This document shows, piece by piece, positions 43,249-54,411 of a stretch of DNA of 64,000 bases; position 1 is the stretch's first letter, and each line of letters begins with the position of its first letter. Source of the DNA: Mauremys mutica (Eukaryota; Chordata; Testudines; Geoemydidae). Under the pieces are notes generated by a model. That model searched no databases, was not told where the DNA came from, and worked only from the letters and a program-made list of their open reading frames with translations. Location of the stretch: positions 51,928,697 to 51,992,696 of the forward strand of contig NC_059072.1 in the NCBI RefSeq assembly GCF_020497125.1, written 5' to 3'. A program made the translations under genes and the position numbers.

Positions 43249-44553
43249 AATTTAAGTAGACCCCTAAGTATGGGCCATTGTCCTTCTTGTGCGGTTCCAG
43301 TGAATTCATTGGCACAGGAGTCTCATCAAGGCCACACTGGCACAGGGATCCCTTCTAGTGAATTTTAGAACATAATCAGTCTTTAAGTGATCTCAACAAT
43401 CTTTCTTCATGAAGAGTCCTAAATTTCTCATTACATTTTAAAAATAATATGCTTACAACAAGTAAAGTGGAGATTGTTAATTATTTTCCAATGAATTCTC
43501 AAGTAATCATTTGTGTATGTGAGAGTGGATTAATCTGGTAATACATCAAATAATTTATCATTGTTATAAAACTTTCTGGGAAGTCTGTCATTGCAAATAC
43601 AATCTTTCTGGGCTTCCAATTTTATTAAAATTATTATTCCTCTGTATACTGTTTTCTTCTGCTGATTAGTTATGAAGTAACAATTAGGGCATTGAGAAAA
43701 TGCATTAATGTGTTTTGAATTGTTTCAAACTTCCAGATAAATTATTTTGTTTAAAATCAAGACAATTTCCTCAATAATTTTTTGAGTTTTTTCTTTTTTT
43801 TTCTTTTATGCAATATATTCCCTCAAAAGCTGATTGGAAACAAGATTTTACATTCCCCAAAATATGTAGCTTAAATTAAGAAAGGTTTGATGAAGGGCAA
43901 AGTGAAATAGCTTCTAAATCATATTCATTTGCTAATGGCAAAATAAGCCCAATGGTATCTAAATCAGACTCATACGCAACTTTGTGAAGGGATCTTGTCT
44001 CCCTATTTGTCTGTAAAGCACCTAGCATATTTGGTTCCTAAACTTGCTACTTGTTCAATACCAGTGGAGGGGTTCACCTACACAGAGCAACTTGAAGAAC
44101 TGGTATTTTACAGCTCAATTATTTAATAATTGTAACTATGGATTTCATCCTTCTAAATCTTGCATTAATTTACATATGCCTTATAGAGCAAAATTAATAT
44201 TTTTAAATAATTACACTTACTATTTTCGTAGGTCTGCCTTTCAGTAAAATTTATGTAACAATATTTGATTTGTTAAACATCACATTTGTTTTGGAAAACA
44301 AATCACATCTTACCTGTATTTTGTTATTTTGATCATATTATAAATGCATGAGCAACAGAACGAATATTCAGGAATGTGACTGAGCAGAAACAGAATTTTT
44401 TGGAGAGTAAATTTATTCCTAGGATCAATTGATTTGAAACAGTGCTCTCACCTAACAGACGTAATACTTTTTGGTGTTTGCTTTTGAAAGTTATGTAACT
44501 AGTAACAGCATTTAGATAGCACAGTGATAGGCACTTCAGAAGTAAGTACCTAA
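43249..44553. other. unassigned AT-rich DNA
   Basis: No supported gene. At about 43990-44035 CTGTAAAGCACCTAGCATAT resembles an L2-type tail. Confidence 0.35.
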
Positions 44554-44832
44554 GGCGTGGTCTACACCTAAAAGGTAGGTTGACCTACCTACATTGCTAA
44601 GGGCTGTGAAAAATTTCATGCCTTATGTTACGTAGTTAGGTTGACCTAAGCCCCACCGTAGATGCAGCTATGTCAGTGAAAGAATTCATCCATTGACCTA
44701 GCTACCTCCTTAAGGAGAGGTAGATTTACTACAGTGACAGAAAAACTCTTCTGTCACCGTAGTAAATGTCCATGTCTAGAGTGGCATAGATGCAGCTGTG
44801 CTGCTGTAGCACTTGTAGTGTAGGCATAAACC
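44554..44832. mobile_element. MITE with TGTCTACAC-type ends
   Basis: Left end GGCGTGGTCTACAC and, inverted, right end GGTTTATGCCTACACTAC, in the Harbinger-like MITE style common in this window. An internal 19-bp inverted repeat with one mismatch (44724-44742 and 44749-44767) makes a hairpin. No convincing target duplication; TAA precedes the left end. Confidence 0.7.
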
Positions 44833-46209
44833 ACTGCATATCCTTGGAAAGAGGATAAGTATTTCTTTGTTGTGTATCAGTTAAACTGTATTTGAGTTAG
44901 TAATCATATCTGAACCTGTTGGATAATTGTAGAGGGTTAATTAAAGGGCCACAAAGATACCCAACTGATTGAATTATTATGGAAGGTTTTGGTTTTTTTT
45001 CTGATACAGGTCAAGAATACAATAAATAAGAGAATTTGATTTGATTTGCTACATAGTACACTTTGGTAAGTAGTTTAGATGTGAGTTTAAATGTCTGATT
45101 CAAAGAGAATTAAGTGAACAAAATAATGATTTCATGCTGCCCTTACAAAAAGGAGATACAAAAAAAGAATGAAACCATTCAGTTCAGAACTAACAAACCC
45201 AGCAAAGCAAAAAACCTATACAACAGAATACAAAATCCTAAAAGTACTAAAAAGTAATCCAGTAATAAAATCACAGGTTCTTTACCTTTTTTAGTTCTGC
45301 CATGTAGTAAATTCTATCTGTAAGGATTAGTGTTGATCCAGCAGTATCTCAGGGGAAAGTTGTTGATATTTGATATCTAGTAAAGTTCCACATGTGCATT
45401 TGTGGATGCTATTTTTTTGGCCATAAATGCGTTTGAAAATGGTGGCAGTTCAAATGCTAGCAGGAATAGGGTCTTTGAAATATATTCTGATAGGAAAGAG
45501 TGTTTGGGGCAGATTCTCAGCACCTGCTTTGCTCCTTTATTGCCGCTCAGGCATTGTAAAGGGAGTGGCGACTCACCATAACTATCTTGCCAGTTCCTAC
45601 GACAAGCTTCCTGTAGCCATTGGCACAGGGATGTATATGATGGGGGGGGTAAAGAGGGAATGTTGGGGGCTTCAACTGTACCCTGGCAAATAATTTTTTG
45701 ACTACTACTGCCAGCTATTGAAAATTACTTGTTCTGATCATTTTCACTACATATTATAGACTTGGTAAGGTGGGTAGTATGATTCTTGTTAGCATACTTC
45801 TGTTAAACAATCCAAAGGCACACTGAACACCAAAACTATACTAGCTACAGCCATGTTGGAAAACATTTGTTGGAAAACAGTAGCATGATTTATGACCCAA
45901 GATAAGGAATTTGCAACATGTCCATGGCCACCTAGCACTTACACACTTTTCACTTTGCTTGATATTTTGGCTATTAAGAACTTCACATTTTAGAATTTAC
46001 ACCATCCTTCTCTAAAACAAAGGCCACTGCTGATACCACTTGAAGTAGAGGAGAAACATTCTTAGCTGTGAGCCTCTTAGGATAGTTAAGTGGAAGACAG
46101 AGGTACAAGTACATCCTAGTCACTTCATTAGTCTCTTCGGCTATTTATTAGCTGAACAAAAGCAAGTAATATGCAGGAATGTCATAGCTGTGAATAGTCT
46201 GTAAAATGA
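44833..46209. other. unassigned AT-rich DNA
   Basis: No supported gene. An 88-codon frame at 45427-45693 has no motif. Confidence 0.35.
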
Positions 46210-46258
46210 CTATATATATATATATATATATCAATAGACTGACTATATATATATATAA
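46210..46258. repeat. compound (TA)n microsatellite
   Basis: Two TA tracts, about 46210-46232 and 46244-46257, separated by CAATAGACTGAC; the short GACTATATA flank is repeated before each tract. Confidence 0.95.
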
Positions 46259-47439
46259 ATAGAAACCTGGTAGCATATTTTGCTTTGTTATATTTGATTC
46301 TGTTGACAGAGAATGCACTCTGCTAACATGACTAATGACTCTGATTAGGCAAACCTATGTTCTAGCAGAGCATAGACATAATTATACATTTGCAAGAACT
46401 TTCCAGTACTAAATACAGTAGTTTTTGGGAAACGGAAATCTCATCATCATATAGGGTGCATTACACTATAGCCCTGAAATAATATGTGACATTTTTCCAG
46501 CTTGTGGAATTTTCCATGGTATAATCTCTTGATAATTTTGTCACTTGATATGAAGAAATTCAGCTGAAGAATGGCAAGATACATGTCCTCAAAGGAATGA
46601 ATAAAGGAGCCATGCGAGGGATGCACACCTTACACATGATAACCAGTCTGAATAACAGATCATCAGACACTGTTAAGGTTGATAGGCCCTAAGTTACTAT
46701 AACTTTAAAAACATTTATTTTGTGTGGTTTCATGCCACTAAAAAGGAAAAGAAAACATATTATTGGGCAGCCAAAACATAATATAACAGCTGCATAAGTA
46801 TTTTTCTCACTGAATAGCTGTTTCTTCACGTAAATGTGAGTCAGCTGTGATGTTTGCTGTTATCCCAAACACTTCTGTTCTTCTAGTGTCAAGGGAGATG
46901 CTGGACCAGCTTCTGAAGATATTTAGTAGCTCTGTACAGTGCGACACTTGCCAGTGGCTCTGGAGGAACAAGTAGCTCTGAGGGAAGAAGTAAGCCATAG
47001 TTGGGCAGTGGACCGCTGGTAGGTGTCTGGAAGGTCTCCAGGAATTGGACAGTGGGACGCTAGCATTGCACTGGTCCTCCTGAAGTCTCCATCAGCTCTG
47101 GAGAGGGAGCAAGGTCCCTGAGGAGTCCAGTTGATGGTTTGAGGCTATGAAGTAACCATGGTAAGTGCAGGGTATGTGGGGAGCTGCAGCTTCTAAGATC
47201 AGTGAGAATCCTACTTTTGCCTTGCAGTTTGTAGTTATGAAGTTTCTGGCTGATGTTGTATGTTTCAGCAAATGGTTATGGTCAAAAATCCTGTTTGTTT
47301 TGAAGGCAGTCAAAGCTATCTAAGCATATTCTCTGCCACCTTTCCCTGGGCATACAGTTTTTTAGATGCTGCCATCCTGAACTACTTTCTAAGAATGTAT
47401 ATGGCCAACATCAACATAGTATCTGAGTTCCTCACTAAT
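46259..47439. other. unassigned DNA
   Basis: No supported gene or known repeat. Confidence 0.35.
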
Positions 47440-47600
47440 ATTAGTGAATTTATTCTCACAACGTCTCTCTGAGGCAGTGAAGTATTATACACTTTTACAA
47501 AGGATAGCTGAGGCACTGAAAAACTTGAGGCTAGCCCGTGGTCAGAAGGAAATCTGTGGTAGACATGGAACTTGATTCCCAGTCAGGTGCCTTAATCACA
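47440..47600 (+). repeat. possible ancient SINE/LINE-like repeat
   Basis: TTCTCACAACGTCTCTCTGA, then AGGCAGTGAAGTATTATACA, GCTGAGGCACTGAAAAACTT and CTTGATTCCCAGTCAGGTGC follow the order of a widespread amniote repeat that runs through an 'AACTGAGGCACAGAG' motif. The class is uncertain and divergence is high. Confidence 0.35.
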
Positions 47601-47759
47601 AGACCATCCTTCTTCTCTCGTTTCAAAGTAATATGTGAAAGAGGAAGCAAACTTAGTAGCACTGTCTCAGTTTTGATGGGACCCCACAAATGCCCATCTG
47701 CTCATCCTTCACTTGGAAAGAGCACCAAAGATTTTTGTGTACAGGGCCAGGATGGAGAT

Positions 47760-49411
47760 GAATGACATCAGTCTGCACACAAAAAATTAAATGTGACAGG
47801 ACTACCAAAGTTATTATAGACAATAAAGGAGAAGGGATGCAGCTCATGATAAGTAAAGAATACGTCAGAGATCTTCTGACTAATTTGAATAAATTCAAGT
47901 CAGCAGAGCCAGATGCTATTTACTCCACGGGGCTAAAGGAATTAGCTGAAGAAAACTTAGAGCCAATAGCAATAATATTTGCAAAGTCATGGATGACAGG
48001 AGAGGTCCTGGAAGACTGGAGAAGGGCTAACGTAATGCTCATCTTTAAAAAGGGGGAGCTGGGGAACTAGAGACCTGTCAGCCTGACCTCGATACCTGGC
48101 TAGCTACTAGAGTAATGTATAAAACATTCCATTTGCAAATACCCAGAGGATAAAGTGGTGATTACTAGCAGCCAGCATGGATGTACTAAGAATAAATCAT
48201 GCCAAACCAGCTTGATTTCCTTCTTTGACAAGGTAACTGGTTTGGTAGATGGGGGAATGCCGTGAACATAATGTATCTGGACTTTAGCAAGTTTTTTGAC
48301 ACAGTCCGACAAGACATTCTCATAAGCTGGAAAAATGCGGGATCAGTAGAACTGCCATTAAGTGGATACATAATTGGCTAAACAACCTCAAACAAAGAGT
48401 AACTATTAACAGAATGATGTCAGATTGGAAGGAGGTCTCAAGTGGGGTTCCACAGGGATCTGTTCTGGTCTGGTGTCACTTAACATCTTTGTTTAACGTC
48501 TGTTTTCCTAGATGTAGGAATAGAGAGCATACTGATCAAATTTGCAGATGACACAGAGCTGAAGGGGAGTTGCAAACACTGTGGAGGATAGAACTAAAAT
48601 TCAAAGGGACTTGATAAATTGGAGAACTCAGCTATAGACAAGAAAATGAAATTCAGCAAGGACAAATATAAGGTACAACGCTTAGAGAAGGAAAACCAAA
48701 TGCAGAAATACAGAATGGGGGATAAATGGCTTGGCAGCAGCACTTCTAAGAAGGATCTGGGGATTGTGGTGGATCACAACCTCAATATGAGTCAACAATG
48801 CGATGCTGTTGCAAAAAAAGCAAATATAATTTAGGGTTGTAGTAACAGAAGCATAATATACAAGTCATGAGAGGTGATAGTACTGCTCTACTCAGTGCTG
48901 GTTAGGCCTCTGCTGGAGTACTGTGTCCAATTTTGGTCACCACTGTATAGAAAGGATGTAGAGAAACTGGAAAGGTGAGCAACAAAGATGACCAAAGGGG
49001 TGGCATGTAAGCCATATGAGCAAAGTCTGAAGGAACAGGGTATGTTTAGTTTGGAAAAAGTAGATTAAGTGGGGGACATGAATACCTGAAAGGCTGCTAT
49101 AAAAAGATGGAGGAAAAATTGTTTTCTCTTGACACAGAGGGCAGGACAAGAGGCAATGGGTTCAAACTACAGCATAGCAGATTTAGATTAAATTTCAGGA
49201 AAAACATCCTAACTATAAGAACACTAGGATAATGGAACAAACTGCCAAGGGCAGTCATGGAATCTCCTTCACTAGAGGTTTTCAAAAAGAGGATGGATAG
49301 CCATCTGTCTTGGAAGGTTTAGACCCAACAAATCCTGCATCTTGGCAGTTGGTTAGACTAGATGACCCTTGCGGTCCCTTCTAACCCTGTGGTTTTATAA
49401 TTCTGTGATAG
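47760..49411 (+). mobile_element. old CR1-type LINE copy F
   Basis: Plus-strand LINE with CR1-like RT order and a 3' UTR ending CCCTTCTAACCCTGTGG, then ATAATTCTGTGATA. It belongs to a subfamily different from copies A-E and carries many stops and indels. It is 5'-truncated at about 47760. No target duplication recognised. Confidence 0.85.
47762..49300 (+). pseudogene. CR1-type RT pseudogene (copy F)
   Basis: Recognisable pieces in plus-strand order: EYVRDLLTNLNKFKSAEPDA and WRRANVMLIFKKGEL (to 48070); KSCQTSLISFFDKVTGLV-like sequence near 48195-48245; FADDTELKG with the Asp pair at about 48541-48567; KKMKFSKDKYKVQRLEKEN and SKKDLGIVVDHNLNMSQQCD (48619-48830); [20 protein letters not shown] near 48916-48975. 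Nearly every block lies in a different frame and in-frame stops are common. It once encoded the polymerase domain of a CR1 ORF2 and is long dead. Confidence 0.85.
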
Positions 49412-50444
49412 TGGGAGCTAATGCTGCTTGAACCATACTATCAGGAATAGGTTGGCACAGTCATCACAGGTTACTCTGGCTTGAATGGACCAGGTTCCTT
49501 TCCTAGGGGATCGCTGTATTTGCAATTTGAGAGGGTCTCACTGCAGTGAAATTTGCTGTCCACAACTATCATCCCTTCCAGGGAATATTTTTGGGAAACT
49601 CCATGATGGGAACTTCACTACTTTCTCTGCCGCTGTATTCGTCAGACCATTACTTACTGTTCTTGGCAGACTATGCTGAAGAAAGGCCTAGGAGTGTTAA
49701 TAGTCAGCAAATCATTTTTGTTAGAACTAACCCGGTGTATGCAGTAAATAAATCTGTTCTACAATGGTTAAAGTGTATCTCCTTTCTTTAATTACAACAA
49801 TTATTTTATAAGCTTACTTAAAAGCTACAGTGTATTAACAACACAAGTACTAAACACTGCTAAATGCAAATGGGCTAGGTTTTATCATACATCAATCGTT
49901 TGGTATGTGTGTAATGCTTAGGAAAATGCAAAATTCACATAAAATATCAGAAAACGCTTTTAATTACACATCCTTACAGATTGTTGTAAAAAAGGATTTT
50001 GGTATTTTAGCAAATAGGAGCATGGGCCACTTTGTCACTTAGCCAACTATGTTATATGTAGATTGTTAAGTAATATGAACTGTTAACTATTAAATACTGT
50101 AGTTTGAAAACGTTTTGGAGATGGAAGTTTTTACTTATAGAAAAGTTTAAAATGAAGCTAAAAAAGGTAAAGTAATCAAGTTTTAGAGAAATTGATAAAA
50201 TGGTAAATACCTCTTTTTGGTGTACAAGATGCTTTCTAATTTAAAATGCACCCCTTAAAAAGTTTTTAATTTTTAAAAAACTTGTTATATTTTGTTGCTT
50301 CATGCTACTGTGAGCCTTCTTCTTCGCCAGGTCAATTATGGATTTTAACTGCAGTACTTGCAGTCTATCCACATCCTTGCTTTCTAGCCACTTAAAACCA
50401 GTCTCTAACCTTACAACTGCATCAGCAGAGAGAAAACCATTTTT
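49412..50444. other. unassigned AT-rich DNA
   Basis: No supported gene or known repeat. Confidence 0.35.
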
Positions 50445-50506
50445 GCTTTACCGGGTTATATCCAAATTCATGTTATATCGGATCACATTATATCGGGGTA
50501 GAGGTG
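50445..50506 (+). mobile_element. Tigger-type MITE, right-end fragment
   Basis: GCTTTACCGGGTTATATCC through TATATCGGGGTAGAGGTG matches the right end of the complete copy at 63704-63893, and TA (50507-50508) follows the terminus. The left ~2/3 is missing. Confidence 0.8.
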
Positions 50507-50508
50507 TA

Positions 50509-51871
50509 ACATTAAAATAATGTATTTGTTTGTAAGTCTCCTCACAACATTTTTGTAAGTGGTCAGCAATATTTTATTGACCTTACATAATGTTACTGCA
50601 GGGATTCCCTTGGGTAGATTGTTTTAGATTAGTATGAATGGTCACAGAACAAGCACATTTCTCCAAATGTGATCAGATTCAAATGGGGTGGAAGAAAGCC
50701 AGATTTAATTCTGACACATCTCATGATTCGATTCAATGCAAATGGGAAGGCATTGTTGTGCCTTGGTGTTGCTGGTTTGGGGTCTGAGGCTGGATGTCAA
50801 GCAGACAAAGCTGTAAATGATAGAGTGTGAGTTTTTACATACTGATGGGGAAATGGTGGTGTCTTTATTGTTTGCACAGTGTTAATACTTTAAAACATTA
50901 TACCTTTATGCTTTCTGTGGGGAATCAGGCAAAAAAGGGTTTTTTCTATCTTTGTTCCTCTCTCTTGGGAGAGATGTCTATTTGCTTAAAGACTGGTTAT
51001 TGAATTGAGGGTTGCAAAACAGTAGTTCAGAAAACAGGCGCAGCAGTATACTCAAACATCCTCTTCTCTGGTTTCTGGGATTTAAGTATATTGGTGATTT
51101 ATTTCTGTTTGTTAATTAGAATATAACAGCTATTTTAATTTGGAATGCTTGTTAGTAACAGCCAAACAGCCCTCTGAGCGACAGTAGATAACCTTCCCTG
51201 TCCTGCTTGGGGATTAGCGAATGCTACTTTGGGAGCTTGATTATTATTTTAGTGTAAATGAGTCCAACAGCAGCTTGTCCAAAAAACAAAAGAGGGTAGG
51301 GATTTGGGAAAGAAGCAGAAAGATTCTGCTTTTGGTTATTAACTACACTCATCAACCCAAATTAGCAGTAATAAAACCATTCACAGTTCATGAAGTAAAG
51401 TGCTAATAATTTAAAACACCTTTATACCCATGATTTTTTCTTAGTTGTATGGATTGATTATATTGTTTTTACTTACCATGTAGGAATTTCTTAGTGTTGA
51501 GTTTGTGGTAGAAGCTGAACCTATTTTTGAAATACACTTTAGATAAAGAACTTGTTCACTAGGAATATCCTAGTTAAACTGAAACATAGCTGTTTATTTT
51601 CATAAACACTTTAAAATCTTTTATGAACAATTGTTAAGCAGTGGCATACAATTTTTGATTTAGATTTAGACTGGATTTCCACTATGGTCTAAAGGAGAAT
51701 AAACTATTGCTCAGACTTGAACAAATTACGTGTATAGGTAGTAATATATTTGTTGCCTGGTACAGAGAAAATTTTTTACTTGCATTGTGTGTAATTTATT
51801 ATTTAAAATTTCTCCAGAGCAGACGTGAGAAGGAGAGATGTTGAGAGCTATGGTGTGTCCATCCTCTACTG
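50509..51871. other. unassigned AT-rich DNA
   Basis: No supported gene or known repeat. Confidence 0.35.
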
Positions 51872-52405
51872 CAGGGGTGGGCAAACAGCGGCCCAGGGGC
51901 TGCATCCGGCCCTTCAGATGTTTTAATCTGGCCCTCAAGCTCCTGCCAGGGTGCGGGGTTGGGGATTTGATCTGCATGGCTCCTGGAAGAGGCAGCAGGT
52001 CCCCCCTCTGGCTTCTATGCGTATGGGCAGCCGGGGGCTCCGCACGCTGTCCCCACCCCAAGCACTGCCCCGGCAGTTCCCATTGGAGCTGCTTGAGGTA
52101 AGCACTGCCTGGAGCCTGCACCCCTGACCCCCTCCGCACCCCAACTCCAATTTCCTCAGGCCCTAGCCCTGATCTGCCTCTGAACCCCTCGGTCCCAACC
52201 TCCTGCACCCCAGAGCCCTCTCACCCCCCCACCCCAGTGCCCCCTCCCGCACCCTGAACTCCTCATTTCTGGCCCCACTCCAGAGCCTGCACCCCCAGCC
52301 AGAGCCCTCACCCCCACCCCCTCCCACACCCCAACCCCAATTTCATGAGCATCCATGGCCCTCTATACAATTTCCATACCCAGATCTGGCCCTCAAAAAG
52401 TGAAA
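51872..52405 (+). mobile_element. hAT non-autonomous element, right end lost
   Basis: Starts CAGGGGTGGGCAAACAGCGG, the standard left end of an abundant reptilian hAT group, followed by GGCCCTCAAGC and a C-rich block at 52110-52330 that resembles, inverted, the G-rich interior of the element at 36041. The expected CCACCCCTG terminus is absent; the sequence fades after GGCCCTCAAAAAG. The 160-codon frame on the minus strand is GC-driven and not a gene. Confidence 0.7.
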
Positions 52406-53194
52406 AGTGCTATGTAAGTGCTAGATATTTATTTATTTGACAGCATTGTTCTATAAAACAAAACAAAAAAACAGAAAAAGAAAAGAAAACCCAAACCAAA
52501 AGGCTTTTGCTCTTCAGAGCAACACAAAATCCAATAAATTGTTACAGGCTAATGTTATAGCTAGTACATACAAATGGAACACAAGACGGGTAAAATCCCC
52601 CTTTGCCTCTACTGACAGTAGTGAGTTCTATAAGCAGTGCTGTTACTAACCCCCAATCACCTCCAAAAAAATATCTGAACCATTTTTGCTCACACTTACA
52701 AAATGCATTCACCTTCATTTAGAGAGCAGGCATTGGAAAATTTCACACCAGGAACTGAAGGTTTTGAAAAATTATGAGGAATTGAAAACCAGGGATTAGA
52801 AAGTAAATGTTTAGACAACCTTAACTGTAGCAGTTGCTTGCACTACAGCTATAATGTACACACACACTCTCTCATGAGATGTGGTATGCCTAGTTGTACT
52901 GAATTTTTGTATCTCTAATAGGGAAATGGGAGAAAACATTGAATGGTTTCTAGAATGTAATTTTACATTATTCTTGGTGGAATATGAGAAATAATGACTA
53001 AAGTTACTTCACCAATTTTTTCAATAAACAAGACAGAATCAGTGAATATACTTACAAAACATCTGCAGATATTTATTACTTTAACTACAATGAGTCTATA
53101 ATTAATTTTATACCCTATATCCTCAAAATTAATAGTCATTTTCTTATCATGCAAATTGCTAATAAAAATACCTCTACTCCAAACCTCTGTCTCC
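52406..53194. other. unassigned AT-rich DNA
   Basis: No supported gene or known repeat. Poly-A/AAAC-rich at 52455-52500. Confidence 0.35.
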
Positions 53195-53508
53195 TTCTCC
53201 CAAACCAAAATCTCAACCTATCTCTCTGATCTCTCTTCATGGGTGTTTAGCCATAGGCTTAAGCTCAATATAGCTAAAACAAAGCTCTTAATCTCCCCCC
53301 TCAAGTCTTTCTCCTATCTCCTTGCTTGATCACTGTGGACAATACTACCACCATCCTGCCTGTCACTGAGGCCCATAACCTGGGCATGATCTTTGACTCT
53401 GCAAAACATCTACAAGATATGACCTTTCCCATCCATCCACACAGCTAAAACTTTCATCCAGACTATCATCATCTCACTTCTCGGTTACTGCAACATCCTT
53501 TTCTCTGT

Positions 53509-53646
53509 ATCAGAGAGGTAGCCGTGTTAGTCTGGATCTGTAAAAGCAGCAAAGAGTCTTGTGGCACCTTATAGACTAACAGACGTTTTGGAGCATGAGC
53601 TTTCGTGGGTGAATACCCACTTCGTCGGATGCATGTCGATCCTTTG
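53509..53646 (-). mobile_element. Penelope-like 3' fragment inside the L2
   Basis: 138-bp minus-strand Penelope terminus with the hammerhead-like module, flanked by a perfect 14-bp duplication, ATCCTTTTCTCTGT (53495-53508 and 53647-53660). At its 5' side an 8-bp tandem GATCCTTT (53638-53653) suggests filler copied from the target. Removing the fragment restores the L2 reading order. Confidence 0.9.
53593..53632 (-). ncRNA. hammerhead-ribozyme-like module, copy 5
   Basis: On the minus strand: GCAU, CCGACGA plus A, GUGGGU-AUUC-ACCCAC, GAAAGCUC, AUGC. Stems I and II are perfect; C occupies the U4 position as in copies 1 and 3. Confidence 0.45.
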
Positions 53647-53756
53647 ATCCTTTTCTCTGTCCTTGACAAATGCAATCTTGCCTCATTCATTGAGTGCTGC
53701 TGCAAAGATCGTTTTCCTAGCCTGTCACATTGACCATGTCAGACATCTCTTTGAAT

Positions 53757-53845
53757 CTCATAGACTCATAGGCCAGAAGGGACTACCATGATCATCTAGT
53801 CTGATCACCTGCATATTGCAGGCCACAGAACCTCAGGCAGAATCC
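53757..53845 (-). mobile_element. CR1 3'-end fragment inside the L2
   Basis: The plus strand TCATAGACTCATAGGCCAGA, GATCATCTAGTCTGATCACC and GCAGGCCACAGAACCTC is the antisense of a CR1 3' UTR end like that of copy E. Only ~90 bp were inserted. Confidence 0.8.
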
Positions 53846-54411
53846 TTCCTTTGACTTCCCCTTCTCTGCCATCTCAAACATAAGCTACTTTTCTTCACTT
53901 TCAAGGCCCTTCCTGGCCTGGCTCCCCCCTCCCTATCGTTCAGTGTTGAGATGCTGACTCCCATTTCTGATTGGCCTGTGATACCATCAGCCATTTATTA
54001 CATTTTCAAACAAGCACCTTCATGCTTTCTCCCATGCTGCCCCTCATATTTGAGAGGTTGTAAACATCTGCAATGCTACTTAACTGTCCTCCTTCAAATC
54101 CCTCCATAAAACTTCCTTTTCCATGATACCTAAAGAAAAATTAACAATGGTTAGGCTGCTGGTGTGCTGATACCACAGTATATCATGCTGACCAATATTA
54201 TCTCATTGTTTCTTTGTACTCCGCCGTTTGTCTATACCACATGTTGTCTATTGTCTTATACTTAGATTGTAGGCTGTTCATGGCAGGGATTGTCTTTTTG
54301 TTCTGTGTTCATACAGCACTTAGCACAGTGTGGTTCTGGTTCATAACTAGGATCCTATGTGATATGGTAAAACAAGTGGTGATGATGATAATGATAATAA
54401 TAATAATATAA

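Larger units (their letters stand above)
53230..53960 (+). pseudogene. L2-like RT C-terminal pseudogene
   Basis: Conceptual plus-strand pieces: HRLKLNIAKTKLLISP (about 53250-53300), then TIIISLLGYCNILFS just before the Penelope insertion, resuming after it as LTNAILPHSLSAAAKIV and HIDHVRHLFES up to the CR1 insertion. These correspond to the LKLNxxKTE and TxITSRLDYCNSLL...QNAAAR...HITP blocks of L2 reverse transcriptases. Frames are broken by both insertions and by point lesions. The catalytic domain lies upstream and is not preserved. Confidence 0.7.
53195..54411 (+). mobile_element. L2-like LINE, 3' part, carrying two later insertions
   Basis: A plus-strand LINE with the RT C-terminus, a 3' UTR (TAGATTGTAGGCTGTTCATG, GGCAGGGATTGTCTTTTTG, TACAGCACTTAGCACAGTG) and a terminal GATGATGATAATAATAAT microsatellite. 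It is interrupted by a Penelope fragment (53509-53646, plus duplication) and by a CR1 tail (53757-53845). Confidence 0.75.

Noticed and set aside
51726..52356. 160-codon minus-strand ORF and neighbours
   Set aside because: They lie in a C-rich hAT non-autonomous element with no protein motif.
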